64,000 nucleotides of DNA from Onchidella celtica (GCA_963931925.1 OZ007570.1:66085870-66149869); one strand, 5' to 3'. Shown: positions 45,767 through 60,475, counted from the first letter of the stretch. The notes: generated by a model from the sequence alone, not told the origin. Made by a program: numbers and translations.

Positions 45767-46174
45767 GCAGACATATTCTGTTTAGATTCTATATATTTCA
45801 CATTTAAATCTTTTATCTGTATTATTTTTCATTTATTTATATTTTTTATTATTATATGTATTCTTCATTTTAAAATTTGTAATGAATTTAATGGGGAAAA
45901 AAGAAGCTTCACATACGACTTGGGGTGACGAGCAACTGCGTAAAAATCGTTTGCGATCTGTTGATGAGTTACAAAGAAAAAGGAAAAAAAACAACAAAAA
46001 CAATTTACTCTATTCAGAACAAGTAGTATGGAAACAGGATTTTTAAGCAGTCATAAATGGGATTAAAAGCAAAATGTTTGTTAGGTTATTTAAAAAGTCA
46101 GTATACTGTACCATAAGAGGACACACAGACGCGACTCAACAGACAGTTGTTGAGTGTATGGAAAACCAACATAC

Positions 46175-46396
46175 CTGACCAAATACATTTCCCCACATTT
46201 CCCTTACGGCAGCCGAACTCCCATATTCTGTCTTCATGGTAATTGCTGTGTATACTTCTAATGTAGGACATGTATTCATCATATCGGCACTCCTTATGGG
46301 CCACCTCGTCATAGTAATTGATATATAGGCGGCGTTTGTCACAGCCAACAGTACCACCAGCAGCAGGGAGATGACGCTTGAGGCAGACACGAACAT
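46175..46396 (-). pseudogene. DPT: Dermatopontin-like ATG exon, unit 2 (frameshifted, solo)
   Basis: Starts MFVSASSVISLLLVVLLA (signal peptide) and later reads INYYDEVAHKECRYDEYM, HEDRIWEFGCRK and GKCIWSG in another frame. It is 222 nt from ATG to donor against 217 in unit 3, and two extra bases just after the AAYI codons break the frame. Splice signals remain (TTTACAG|G acceptor before the 5'UTR, G|GTATGT donor). No second coding exon follows on the minus strand down to the end of the nucleotidase gene. A sequencing or assembly slip cannot be excluded for the frameshift, but the missing exon argues for a pseudogene. Confidence 0.8.
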
Positions 46397-46794
46397 GGTG
46401 ATAGTCTGTTCTTGAAATATGTTTCTCAACCTGTAAAGCTAATGAAATAACGACATGGTCTTTGAAACAAGGACCAAAATTCATAAGGAGTAATCTTTAT
46501 CGAGGAGTTGTCGGCAATGCGCCATAATATGGAAGAAATTGTTCACTACAGCCTTTAAAAGAAGTCCAAATTTAAAAGCAAGACGTCAATATTTCTTGTT
46601 GCTTATACTGCAGGCACTGATATGTGCTAGCATCGGTATTCTGATGATGCTCTGTAAGTTGTGTTAACTCGTGGGAGATGTGTTCCAAGCTCTGAATATA
46701 TATATTTTATTGTTACCAGGAAAATTGTTGACTGACTCCTATCACACTTTGTCCCTTGAGATTCTCAAAATGGCCGAAAATAGTAGATACTAGA

Positions 46795-46835
46795 TGACCT
46801 ACCGGGCATTGCCCAGAATAAACAATCATGTGATC

Positions 46836-46869
<34 letters not shown>

Positions 46870-46872
46870 ACT
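46795..46872. repeat. Relic resembling the R1 terminus with (CT)n
   Basis: ACCGGGCATTGCCCAGAATAAAC followed by a C-run and (CT)n resembles the R1 copy C end at 27615-27675. Confidence 0.35.
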
Positions 46873-47419
46873 ATAATAAAAGTAATAAACTACAGTCTTG
46901 CTTCAGAACTCATACGCACCACAACATTACGCACCAAACTGAATGCTTGATACGGTTACTTTTTATGACATGCACAGTGCTATATATTACGAAACAAACA
47001 TGCAAAAATACAGATGTTACATAGCAATAAACATTGTTATTTTTTAAAAAATACATACTTGAAGTAAACAACTTTTAATTATAGCCATCATCTTCCTTAT
47101 CTCAATTGCCACCTTCCTGCCAAATTTAAGCCCTGAAGAGTGTATAGTTTGGTCAGTTAGTCATGCCAAAGGTTGCAAGTTACTGAAATATATAATAGAT
47201 AGATGATATCTATACTCTTGGATATAACAGAGGAAAAAGAAACGTGGTGCGTGACGCCAGACACGTTCAGTTTCTACATTCTTATCTCCCGTGTTGCCAG
47301 TGAAACATGCTCGGCATTTGGGTCAAACAACTTTAAAAATTTACATTAACATTTCTTAGGGGAAAGAGTAAGAAGAAAGCTTTCCATCGCTAATGGATAA
47401 TAATCCTTTGATTTGAACA

Positions 47420-47870
47420 AGTGCGGTCATAGATGGGTTGCGCTGACTACATTCACGCAGTGAATCTTTCATCTTTTGTGACGAGCCTGTCGAACTGGGG
47501 AAAAACGCACTCATCTATGTCAAAGCAAGCCAGTGATACACTGAAAGCATCACTGATGGCTTTAAACTTTAGTCTTGAGACAGGAGAACACAATGGCCAA
47601 ACTAAGGCCAGATGGCGTTCCGACATCTACAAAAGTGTTCTCAAACCTGTCAGATTATCAGAGCCGCTGCAGGTGAGCAACAAAGACAAGACAAGGGCAG
47701 TCCGAGTTGGCGCCTGTGCTCGATGTTACTGCCGTCCACGATTGGTCGCCTCAGAAAAGCTTTATTCTATCTCTGTTTTTTTTTTTTTTTTTGTTATCGA
47801 TATACAGCCTTAAGATGGCTTAACAAAGTCTATTCTAGGGCTCCTGAAAAGGTGATGAAAGTATTTCATC
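47420..47870 (+). mobile_element. LINE ORF2 C-terminal remnant, unit 2
   Basis: The best preserved of four copies. The plus strand reads SDTLKASLMALNFSLETG and ARWRSDIYKSVLKP, matching the extreme C-terminus of LINE polyproteins (DTLKASLKAL..AKWRS). It lies antisense between the unit 2 promoter and ATG exon, the same place as in units 1, 3 and 4. Confidence 0.7.
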
Positions 47871-48423
47871 ACTGTGGGTAGATATTGAAGTGTCCAAAAA
47901 TTTATTCTGGCTCAGTTTAACTAATAAAACCTTGCAATAGATTTTCTGGACACGCGCTGAGGTGGAGATAGAGTAAAGCAGTACTGGGGAGACGCAGTGT
48001 TTACAATGCCCAAAAATGTTCCCCTTGCAGATCGGCTTAACTTGCTATCTGCACACCCACGGACTAGTAATGCTCTATTGCCTGTGTCCGGAATTCATTG
48101 ACAGGCCCTATTGAAAGATTTACGTTTATGTTTCAGTCTGTAAAATGAAAGGCCAGAAAATTAAAGAGCTAATATTAATTGCTTTATCCAGTATTAGAGG
48201 CAAAACAGACTAAGGCCTTTGTAGACACCAGACCAGTGGCTAGCCACACGTAAATTTTGCTTGACACCAGCACAATAGGCCACTGCACCGGGCAGCACCT
48301 ATTGTGCTAGTGTCCAGCAAAATTTATAGTAGGCAAGGAAGCGGTCTGGCGCCTATACCAGTCTCGGTTGTTATGAATTTAAAGTCGAGATTTTAAGATA
48401 GCATTTCAAAACTGGACACTCAC

Positions 48424-48520
48424 CTAACCTTGCTCGTTTTTGTGGGTCGAACTGTCGAAGACAACTTACGGTACTATTGCTTATTACATACTATTTTTTT
48501 ACCAGGAAGGAAAACTGTTA
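48424..48520 (-). promoter_or_regulatory. Degenerate promoter/5'UTR exon of dermatopontin unit 2
   Basis: Minus strand GAGCAAGGTTAG|GTGAGTG conserves the donor and the GTCTTCGACAGTTCG block. The TATA position is changed to an ATAGTATGTAATA-like sequence, so the promoter has probably weakened. Confidence 0.45.
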
Positions 48521-48779
48521 TGCATGACTTTAGCTGTTTTTTTTATTTTTTTTATCCAATGAAATTTTTATCATGAAGGCAACTACAGGGATGCACATAA
48601 AATTGATACAATACGGCGATTAATTCAAGTCACGTCCTGTGCCTCTTTATTCTGGGTATTCTAATTCAGTCATGCGTAACAGCAAAGCGTTGTTTGCTTC
48701 TCCCGGAAACATTTTTGATTTGATGGATAAAAATTTTAAAGACAATTTAAACGAAAAAAGACGATTTAAAAAAAAAAAA

Positions 48780-49010
48780 ATAATCCTCCTGCTCATCATC
48801 ATCATCGTCATCATCATCATCATCATCATCATAATCACCATCATCATCATCATCACCGTCGCCATCACCATCATCATGCGACTCACCTCCACCATCATCC
48901 TCCTCTTTCTCCACTACCACCATCACCAAAACCACCACCACCACCACCACCATCACCACAGTCATCATCATCATCACCACCATCGTCATCTTAATTACCA
49001 TAATCACCAC
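48780..49010. repeat. (ATC/ACC)n trinucleotide tract upstream of unit 2
   Basis: Lies about 300 bp beyond the unit 2 promoter. A similar tract holds the same place beyond the unit 3 promoter (54855-55070), so it belongs to the duplicated segment. Confidence 0.9.
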
Positions 49011-49696
49011 CATGGGGAGGGAGGGGGGAACACTTTGTTTTTACGACATTCATGACAGGTAAGGACAAAATTTTCCCTTGAAACTGACAACAACATCAAC
49101 ATGTGTAGAATGGCAACATTACAAAACAATACACACAACAGAGAAACATAACAAACAAACAATAATAAATTTTAAAATCTCATTAAAAAAAAGAACGAAA
49201 CAAAACACCAGATCATATGACAACATTGTTTGTTAGCAAAAGTGATTTAAAGAAAATTGTAAATTAAACTGACAGAGTACTGAAAAAGCACACGAAATTT
49301 TACAGGTTTTATCGCACAATGTTTTCCTTCACAAATAAATGAATTCAACATTTTTTCAAAGTATTCGCGTGCATTTAACTGTCCATAGGCGGCGAAAATA
49401 ATCATCAAGAAAAGAGGAAAAGGAAAAAAAAGGAAGAAAATTTGAGATTCTGTTTTTGCCACTGTATTACATGGGGAACTGTTACCAGCTTCGGCTGGTA
49501 ACATTTTTGGCAGCCACGTGGTATGACACATTTCTTCTCAAAGCAATAAATTACTGCTCACATTTCTCTGTCTATCTCCATTTGATCTTGCTTGTCTGAT
49601 TCGGTGTCCCCTGTTAACCAACTACGTCAGTTTTTCGCCGACATCCAAAATCTTAAGTAGGTTTTGTCACCTTTGGTCAGATTGGCCACTAACAAG

Positions 49697-50152
49697 GTGG
49701 TCTAGAGGCAAGGTGCTCGCCTCTCATGCCAAGGGTCCCGGGTTCTAAACCCGGCCGGTGCAGGCATGTTGGAAGTTTGGGATTTTTCTCATATTTTCAT
49801 GTCCCTGATCCTATTGAGGGGTAGGATCGAGTACCTAGTCTTCTCGGATAAGGACGAAAAAATTCGGAGGGCCCGTGTGCACGTTGCGCACGTTAAAGAT
49901 ACCTTGGCAGTTGGAAATCGTAAAGAGCAGGCCGAACAGGCCGCTGCCCGGGCAAAATTAAATAAAAATTCATCCCTACCACCCACTCCCCCTCATCCCC
50001 CCACCACCAAAAAAAAAAAAAAAAACGCCGACCGGCGCTGCACTGTGGCGACGACGTGCCTGCTCCAGTTGTAACTGGGGTGCAATGGCACAAAGGCAAA
50101 ATTTCCCAAATGGGATTAAAGAGTTATACAAATACAAATACAAATACAAATA
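49697..50152 (+). mobile_element. SINE-A, longest copy (about 455 bp)
   Basis: The tRNA-like head AAGGTGGTCTAGAGGCAAGG with GGGTTCTAAACCCGG is followed by a body with CGTGTGCACGTTGCGCACGT and TTGGCAGTTGGAAATCGTAA. Then come an A-run (50011-50025), a CACTGTGGCGACGACGTG block and an (ACAAAT)n tail at about 50128-50152. It is the reference for the copies near 15.4, 23.4 and 53.0 kb. Confidence 0.88.
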
Positions 50153-51052
50153 ACAGCGGATATAAATGTGAACATAACTATACTGCTCATTTTCAAATTC
50201 GAATGTGGAAAATAACAATAATAATTCACGGTTTTGGTGCCATAATGTCCACGGGTCAATTTGAGGTTCACTATGGACAGTTAAATAGCCATTACAAAAG
50301 GACTGTGGACTAATATGAAAATGTTTATCAACAAAAAATTGACCTTTCTTTCAGTTTTTTTGTTTTTTTTTTAAGCACTGAATCGATGACACTGAAAATA
50401 CAAAGAAATATGGAAGAAATCAGAGGTCATTTTTTGTGGGGGTCAATGTCAACTGGCGAGGTGGTTTTATGTCGGTAATAGTTTGTAAGCCATCTTAAAC
50501 AGTTGTGCAAAGTTTGTTGCTTTATCACAAAATGTACATTTTTTGTCCTAACTGACTCTACTAGCTTGTCATTTAGTAAATTTGCGTTTTCTTCAACTTT
50601 TGAAATATAAATTTTGAAGATTCACAGTAAGTATTATTAAATATACGACACATCCTATAGATACTGGGCGTCTAAAAAAAATGTTCACACAAAATAACCG
50701 CTAAATGTTGTTTGCAACTCTACTGAACTGAGTTCACATTAGTGTCTGGCCCAGAAAGGCCATCAATTTGAAAACTTGGAAGTGGTTTAAGGGACCTTAT
50801 ATTTATAGATAAATATTCAGAGTTTGTGTACATTTTGCTTCTTGAGACACCTTGTATATCATACATAGAAGTTATGGATATATATATCAAACACAAGACA
50901 GTTACTTAAGTTTGGGGAGGGGGGGGGGGGTATTGAATTCTGCAGGCCATGAGTTGAGTGGTCTTCTGATGAGTGTGCTTGTAATGTCCATTGCGAAATT
51001 CAACATCAGGGTGCGCTCAATTATTTCAGCTCAGTCAGATTTCTTACTTTTT
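50153..51052. other. No gene recognised; 3' flank of dermatopontin unit 3
   Basis: AT-rich sequence with a G-run at about 50916-50930. No poly(A) signal for the minus-strand gene could be assigned with confidence. Confidence 0.4.
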
Positions 51053-52588
<1,536 letters not shown>

Positions 52589-52934
52589 GGTGAGAGACTG
52601 TTCTTGACCTATGCTCCTCAATCTGTCAGACTGGTGAAATATAACGTTATAGTAGATGAAACTAACACCAAAATTAACAGGGAAATTAGACAGCACACTT
52701 TTTGTACGTCTTGACAATCTCTTCTCAAGATGAGAGAGACTTTTAGATAAAGCAACAAGTTCACAATGCATCACATGGAAGAAACTGTACAATGCAGCCC
52801 TTGAAATATATTCAAATTTAAGAATGTTATGTCAGTATGGCATGCTGATGTATACCCTATCTATACACTGGCCTTTGTTAGAGGGCTCGTTGTTTAACTA
52901 TTCTGTATTCTGTATTCTGTGTGCTTCTTTAATA

Positions 52935-53222
52935 CCATTTGGGAAATTTGCCTTAGTGTCATTGCAGCTCAGTTACAACTGGAGCAGACATGTCGTCGCC
53001 ACAGTACAGCCCCGGTCGGCGATTTTATTTTTGGGGGGGGGGGGGGAGGGGCAGGGGGGAGTAGATAAATTTTTATTTTTATTTTGCCCGGGCAGCGGCC
53101 TGTTCGGCCTGGTCTTCTCGATTTCCAAATGCCAAGGTACCTTTAACGTGCGCAATATGCACACGGGTCCTCCGAATGTTTCGTCCTTATCCGAGAAGAC
53201 TAGGTGCTCGATATTACAAGAC
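52935..53222 (-). mobile_element. SINE-A, copy lacking the tRNA head
   Basis: Minus strand runs from the TCGAGCACCTAGTCTTCTCG motif through the body to the GGCAAATTTCCCAAATGGTA end. The head is missing and a G/C-run interrupts it at 53031-53050. It lies in the 5'UTR intron of dermatopontin unit 3. Confidence 0.8.
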
Positions 53223-53639
53223 GGAATAGAGAAAATACAGAGTTGTGTTTATGGCTCATCCATAGCTTGCAAAGTCAAACTCCACGGTCCTCTAACAATA
53301 AATGTACTGTTACATGTAGTACTGAAAATACTGGTACTGGTTTCTGATGATGTGCGGTTTGTTGTTTTTGACTTGTGGAGTTTGTTACTTAAAAATATAT
53401 ATTTTATTATCACTGGTATCTGATGTTGACAAGATTCCAGATAAACTTGTCCCGTTTTTGAAATTTTCATTCAATTTAATGTCATAAATTTGGGGTAGTA
53501 CCTACACCGCTGTATTGCCATTTGACAAACTCAAAAGAATGTGGTCATACATCTCTTAGATTTGGATATTCCTGGGGTAAAGAGGAAGAGGGTTGATTTC
53601 CATCACATTCATCCTGGAAATGTATCGATTTTAACCGTT

Positions 53640-54075
53640 GTCACCATAGATACAGTGGGCGGGCCAGTGGTATACATGCCAGATATCTGAATGCTGTTGC
53701 GAATTTCTCTTTTGTGACGCACTCATTATGTGTCGAAGAAAGTATTTCCAGGATGCACTGAAAGCATCACTGGTGGCTTTAAATGTCAGACTTGAAAAAG
53801 GAGAAAACACAATGCTCTAGCTAAGGCCAAATGGCGTTCCGACATCTACAAAAGTGTCCCAAGCCTGTCAGATTATCAGAATCGCTGTAGGTGATCAGCA
53901 AAGACAAAGCAAGAACAGTTTGAGCTAGCGATCCTGTGCTCGATATTGCCTTCATCTACGGTTTACAAGGCCCGAATGTTTATTTTTCTCCTGCAGATCG
54001 GCCTAACTTGCCATCTACACATCGGCGGACCAGTAATGCCCAACTATCTTGTATCTAGAGTTTGTGGCGAACACT
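53640..54075 (+). mobile_element. LINE ORF2 C-terminal remnant, unit 3
   Basis: A decayed copy of the antisense LINE piece found in all four units (CACTGAAAGCATCACTGG, GGCCAAATGGCGTTCCGACA), followed by the shared GATCGGCCTAACTTGCCATC block. Confidence 0.65.
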
Positions 54076-54452
54076 ATTTAACCCTCTTTTACCCAGTCAA
54101 AAATTTCACAAACTTAAAAAAAAAATGGTTTTGGTCAAATAAATCCTTAATTATAATAATAATAATAATAATAATATAACAATAATAATAATAAATATTT
54201 ATCGTGAAAATGTTTCATTGATAAATTAACAAGTGCACTGGGGGCAAGGTTCCCTATTTCAAATGTAGAATTCAGGACTGTGATGGGCAAACGTAAAGGC
54301 GACATTTTCATTTTTCATGTTTGCAAAATTAAAGGCCAGAAAGTTAAAAGAAATAATGTGTTACTTTAGTGTTACTTATGAAATTTAAAAAAAACCAAAA
54401 CACACAATCTCATAACCAAACGTCCAGCCGCACTTTAAAACTGGACACTCAC

Positions 54453-54535
54453 CTAGCTGTCCTTGTTTCTGTGATTCAGACTGTCGAAGATCGTAGGTTG
54501 GTTGGACAGATAACAAAGATGGTCATTTATATATA
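54453..54535 (-). promoter_or_regulatory. TATA promoter and 5'UTR exon of dermatopontin unit 3
   Basis: Minus strand TATATATAAA (54535-54526) precedes GATCTTCGACAGTCTGA and the donor GGACAGCTAG|GTGAGTG (last exon base 54453). The exon joins the acceptor CTGACAG|ATTGAG just upstream of the ATG exon. The layout is identical to unit 1. Confidence 0.65.
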
Positions 54536-54854
54536 CTATTTTCTACCAGGAAAAAACACCTCGGTGCATAATCACGCAGTTTATTTATCCAATGAAATTT
54601 TGATATTAAAACAAACAAACAGGATGCACACTACACACGACAGGTAAACATGGCATTTGATTCTTGATCGAGATCACGTCTTCTACTAGTTCCGTTCAGT
54701 CCCCCGTTTGTGTCAATGTCATGCCTCATTGGCCAACAACAGATTCAATTTCAGGCTGTTTTCATTTGCTTCGCCCGCATAAATTTGTTTTGATAAAATA
54801 AAAATCGCGGAAACAATTCAAATTGAAGGATTTAGACAACAACAACAAAAAAAA

Positions 54855-55070
54855 GTTAGCATCGTCGCCGTCGTCTTCATCATCATCACCAAATCATCAT
54901 ACTCCTTCATCATCACCATCATCGTCTTCCTCGCTAAAATAATATTCCACATCATTTTCATCATCATCTTCATTACCACCATCTCCACCACCATCACAAT
55001 CACCATCATCATTAGCATCGCCATCATCATCATTATCATTATCATCACCACAACCATTATCACCATTCCA
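54855..55070. repeat. (ATC/ACC)n trinucleotide tract upstream of unit 3
   Basis: Irregular CAT/CAC triplets about 320 bp beyond the TATA box, the counterpart of 48780-49010. Confidence 0.9.
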
Positions 55071-55500
55071 TCCCAAGTAGACTAGAAAGTATCCTAAGGA
55101 AGTTCGGCAGGCACAGCTGCCTTTATCGGTTTTCTCCTTTAAACATAAAAGATTAATGAATACACATGTTCAGGCACATGCAAATAATTATGATACAAAC
55201 ATGCAAAAAACGGCCCACAACAAATCTATTTATAGTAACGCTTCAAACACCCCGAACATGTTTCACCAGGGTTTTTCGGTCTGTGAATCAGACGTCACGC
55301 AGTTAGTGTCCCAACTTGGCCGCTGCTATTGAAAAACAGAAAATTCACAGGCAAATGGACCAAAAACGTTTATTTGGCAGCTACAAGAGACGTTAAAATT
55401 GTTAACATCGTCACCGACACATTTGAAGATAAACATGACGATAGCTGTATGCCCCTATCCCTTCCTTCCCTTTTTCCGGCTCCTTAACTCTTCACACTTG

Positions 55501-56160
<660 letters not shown>

Positions 56161-56304
56161 ACGATCTACCACCGCTCAAACAGCAGGGATTTGCCCGAAA
56201 TTTTGAATGTACTAACCTGTCGACTAGTGAAAGTACTAGATCTAGCTTGTTTGTTTCGATTTGGAGACAAGGAAATAATGGATAATTTGCAAAGTAAGCC
56301 CATT

Positions 56305-56735
56305 GTTTTGCCCCAAAACAAAATGGTCGACAATTACTGTGACCGTTTGACGGGATCTCTTGGCAGGACAAGGCATTGTGGTTTCCTTATCTATGCTTTA
56401 CTGTAGGCCAAGTCCAGTATTCACTCATCATCACACCATTTCTTTTTGAGGAGATTCATGTCGTTATTTCCGCGAGCACATAATGCAGATGGTCTGTTTC
56501 CTTCCGCAAAACAAATACACACATATATATATATACACACACAATAATAAGCGGATATAAGTGTGGAATTTATCGCATCACTGAAGACAGGAAAGTTCAT
56601 AAACAAAAATAGAACTTAGGCTAAATATTATAGTGTTACTCAGTGTTGCATGTCGCTTTGGGCCCACTAAGACCCAATTTTTATTAATTAGATCCGGGTT
56701 CATGAGTTTTCATATAGTCGTAAAAACAACAAAAC
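56305..56735 (+). mobile_element. Unclassified interspersed repeat R2, copy 1
   Basis: Inverted match to 62405-62845 over about 430 bp. Shared landmarks are CAAAATGGTCGACA, ACTGTAGGCCA, TCACACC.TTTCTTTTTGAGGA, GCACATAATGC, AACTTAGG.CTAAATATTA and GGTTCATGAGTTTTCATA. No protein or terminal repeats were recognised. Confidence 0.65.
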
Positions 56736-57922
56736 TAGCAGTAAGGGGCCATCCATAAAGTAGGCTAGATTTTGCTAATTTATACCCTCTCCCCCTTTAG
56801 TGTGCATGGCATACTCGTGGCCTCAACGTCTTGCCTAGAAAAAAAAACAAACTACGGGCCTTTTGAAATATTCCAAATGAAAGCAGTTTTTGTTTTTTTA
56901 AAAAGACCTTTGAGTCTCTAAAAATTTATTTTAGAAAGAAGGTTTATATAATTACATATTTTTTGTTTCATCTACCTATCGATTTGTACAGCTGATGGTC
57001 CTGTCTTATGGTAGTCATTTTTATCAATTCTGGACCGGGTATGTTCATTCACGAGTATTTTCATTCTCTCTCTCAATCTCTCTCCTGGCATGCCGGAGCA
57101 AGTGGCCAAGTGGGGCACCAGTTAAACTGGCATGTATTCAGAGGGACATATTGATTCAGTCGAGGAAATAAAATGCCCTGGACACAGATCTGGTCGCACA
57201 AGAAAGGGCTTCTTTGTTGTATATTAAACAATAAAAATAATGGTATCCTCACTTTAGGGGCCACGCACACTTTCAGGTTTTGCCTGCTGCACGGCGTGCA
57301 AACGCAGATTTTTGCTTGCTTGGCAAAGAGTTTACCGTGCTGCACACCACGCGAAAGATTGCTTGCATTGAACGGGTGGTCAATTTTAACAAAATGTGCG
57401 CGGGGCCTTAAGAGAAGATAATTATACACAATTCATATTATGAACTCCTCAAAGAGGATAGGAGAGTAAGGCTGGAGGGGCGAGATCCACAAGAAAATTG
57501 AATAAAGACCATTTTTAACACAACCTGAAGAAAGGGATGGTAATGGTATAAATAAATAATTCACCATTTATTGAAATTCTTGAAAAACATTAACCAATGT
57601 ACCAGTATCAGTGAGTAATTAAATACTTGACGCGTAATCAAGAATAATGGTAAAATACAGCTAAAATTAATTAACCCAAGCAAAGTGTGAAACGTTTGCA
57701 ATTTCAACAAGCAAATAACAATTATGAATTAAAATATCTTTGTATATATCAGATCGTCTGAAACACGTCACACAACACAGAATACTGTTAACTTGGAAAA
57801 AAAAACATGGAATTCTGTGCGCCTTGGGCCGAGTGGTCTCCGAATGAGTGTGCTTGTAATGAGCACAGTGAAATCTGACTGCGGTTGGCCTCAGGTCAGC
57901 TCAGTCAGATTTCTTACTCTGT
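56736..57922. other. Intergenic, no gene recognised
   Basis: 56740-56830 has a C-rich block similar to 17730-17830. 57400-57720 is AT-rich and is the 3' flank of dermatopontin unit 4; its 57540-57620 stretch resembles 12290-12360 near unit 1 (TGGTAA.GGTA.AAATAAATAAT), extending the duplicated segment past the last exon. Confidence 0.45.
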
Positions 57923-58823
57923 TTAGAGCGAACTACTCAGGAATTTCCAGTTTCTGTCTTCTCTTTTGTTGTCATGGCAATTGGCTGCTCCTTTGATTAT
58001 TCTTCTTGCTGGAGCATCCACTGTCATCCCCCATCCCAGCTGCTGACAAATCCAGTGAAATAACAATTATCGTTTTTTTTTCTTAATCACGTCATAACAT
58101 TTGAATTGAAACCCTCGGTCCTCCCTTTCATTGTTCTGGATGCCAGCAACAACTCCGTTCCCTAGACATGTGTAGGCCAGAAGCCCGTCGAAGTCATTAA
58201 CGTAACATGAGGTATTAGAAAGAGCTAATTACTATAGTGTGTAAAGAAAGATGTGACCTCAGTCTCTCGCAATTTTCTTGAACACTGACTTGTACGGCAG
58301 TAACCTTTTGAATGCAATCTTAGATTTTCCATGGCTTTAAGGTTTTATGATCGGTAAATCCACAGTCAACAGGAATCCTCCAATGTGGTGAATTTCTCTG
58401 ATCTTTTGGTGAAATATTTGAAAAGTACACCTTAAACATTCAATTTTATAGTATAGGAATATAGGTTACTTTCCCCGACATCCACTGATTCGACGAATCA
58501 GAAGTACATAAATAGACTGAGGCCGGAAAAAATGTGTACAGAAAGTATGTATACAAGTTATGACTTTCATATCCAGAAAAACATAAAATCCTCAGGACGT
58601 GATAACAGAGGAACGGGATGAACACTTCAAATACATGGAAATATTTCGTTAGTTTCATCATTTTCTTTTTAATTAAAACGGGAACTTTAAAGAGGCCATA
58701 TCTGGGGCCAAAAGTAAAATGTTGGTAAGATTAATCCGTCGTAGCGATTGACGTGAGCAGAATCTGACACAGCCAATAGTACCCCATCAGCAGGGAGATG
58801 GCGCTTAAGGTGGACATGGGCAT
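57923..58823 (-). pseudogene. DPT: Dermatopontin-like pseudogene, unit 4
   Basis: The second exon (about 57923-58207) still reads VNDFDGLLAYTCLGNGVVAG, REDRGFQFKCYDVIKKK, then shifts frame at a lengthened A-run near 58070-58080. Its acceptor has CAT where unit 3 has TAG. The first exon (about 58740-58823) starts MPMSTLSAISLLM, then an extra G in the signal-peptide codons shifts the frame, and homology stops after about 85 nt. At least three independent lesions plus loss of the upstream donor make this a clear pseudogene derived from a unit 3-like parent. Confidence 0.88.
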
Positions 58824-59444
58824 GGTTTTAGTCTTGAACTATGTTCTTGGACTATGTCTCTCGAAGTGCCAAACTGGTGAAATAACAGTATAGTAGATGA
58901 AACAAAGACCAAATTTCATGAATTCAAAGACCAAAAGAGAATTATTGATATTTACAATAAACTTTATGTACGCTTTGACAATTTCACCCCAAGATGAGGA
59001 AGACATCCAGGAGTATGTTCGGCAAAGCGTGACGGAAGAAGCTGTACAGTCCAGGATTTAGAATGTGTCCAAATTTAAGAAACGTGTGCTAATATTGCTT
59101 GCTCATCAATGGCACAGTATACTACAGGCACTGAAATTGCTCGCACCGGTATTCTGATGATGCGCGTTTTTTTTTTTCCTTTTTTGTATTTACTCGTCAA
59201 GGTTCGTTTCCAGGCTTTGAAATTATATGTTATTATAAACAGGAAAAGTTATTGACGAAGTCCAGTTAAATCTTGCCCCACTCTTGGGATTTTCAAGACA
59301 GGTAGAGCGGAATGGGAGTTCATGTCTAGCTTAGACCCGGTGCCATGTCACTGGTACACTGGTCGGCATATATGGCATCTCTCACTGGTTGAAATCTATT
59401 ACTCTTTTCCCTAGGAAATGTTTAATATAAATTGAAAAGCCTGT

Positions 59445-59880
59445 ATGAGCGGTCATAGATGTCTTGAATAGGCCCTGTAGTGCTCATGCCAGATGGCTGA
59501 CTCCCTCAGCGAATCTTTCATCTTTCATGGCGAGATTGTTGTCATCTGTGTCAAAGCAAACATTTCCAGGATACACTGAAAGCATCACTGATGGCTTTAA
59601 CATTAACCTTGAGACACGAGAACACGCGGCCCAAGATAATGCCAAATGGCGTTCGGTCGTCTGCTAAGATGTACAATAAAACCAGTCGGATTACCACAGC
59701 AAGACAGTCTGAGCCAGCGAATCTGTGCTCGATGATGCCGTAATCCAATGTCTGCAATGTCCGAAAATTACCCGCTGCAGGTCGGCCGAACTTGTCATCT
59801 AGACATTGGCGGACCAGCCGAGCTTCCCAGTCTGGAGTTTATGGACGAATACTATTTAAACCTCTTGTGTCCGGATATAA
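59445..59880 (+). mobile_element. LINE ORF2 C-terminal remnant, unit 4
   Basis: Fourth copy of the antisense LINE piece: ARWLTPSANLSSFMARL, a frameshifted TESITDGFN and ..NAKWRSVV, followed by the shared GCAGGTCGGCCGAACTTGTC block. Confidence 0.65.
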
Positions 59881-60399
59881 ACTGTCTTAGCTAAAAGCAC
59901 CACAAACACACACACACACACACACACAAAACTGACTTGAAATAGGAAATAAATTCAGGAATAAAAATCTATAATTATCATTTAAAAAAAAACAAATTAT
60001 GACTAGTAATTAGAAAGTGTCTCAAAATATAGGTGACACATTTCAAATATGGAAATCACATCAGGGCGGTGGAGAGTTAAGGCTTGCTATTCATCTTTCG
60101 TTTTTATGAATCAGAAGGCCAGAAAATTCAAAGAAACTATTATATATAGGCCTTCACTTAATTAAGTAAAGGTCTAAAACTAAGGGCAGTAACTAAGTAA
60201 TTAGGTTACATAATTACATGTATGTATAATTTCCCTTGATTATATATGGCTATAAAACAGAAACATTATTATATTTTAGTTACTGCTGGCTATTAAAACA
60301 GCAACAACAATAACAAAACGGAAGCAAACAGGATAAACCATAAACTCCTAGTTCTATCTCAAGATGAAGAGATAGTAACCAATAATAGAAAACTAATCA

Positions 60400-60475
60400 T
60401 TAATATGGTTTTGCTTGACTCTAAGGGTGAAATTGTCGAAGAAAACTTACAGCACTATTTATCACCAAAATAGAA
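60400..60475 (-). promoter_or_regulatory. Dead promoter/5'UTR remnant of dermatopontin unit 4
   Basis: Minus strand keeps TTTTCTTCGACAATTTC, but the GTGAGT donor and TATA sequence seen in units 1 and 3 are gone, in line with the decayed exons downstream. Confidence 0.45.

Noticed and set aside
47433-47813. A possible host gene at the 126-codon frame upstream of dermatopontin unit 2
   Set aside because: Its centre matches LINE polyprotein C-termini and recurs in decayed form in the other three units, so it is a retroelement remnant.
49697-49760. Candidate tRNA gene (also at 15450-15515, 23640-23700 and 13725-13800)
   Set aside because: A- and B-box-like motifs are present, but they are heads of dispersed SINEs with shared non-tRNA bodies, and no complete cloverleaf was found.
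49766-50074. Frames over SINE-A (also 23368-23667 and 52824-53423)
   Set aside because: The same peptide fragments (KDTLAVGNRKEQAE) appear wherever the SINE occurs; they are SINE body translated by chance.
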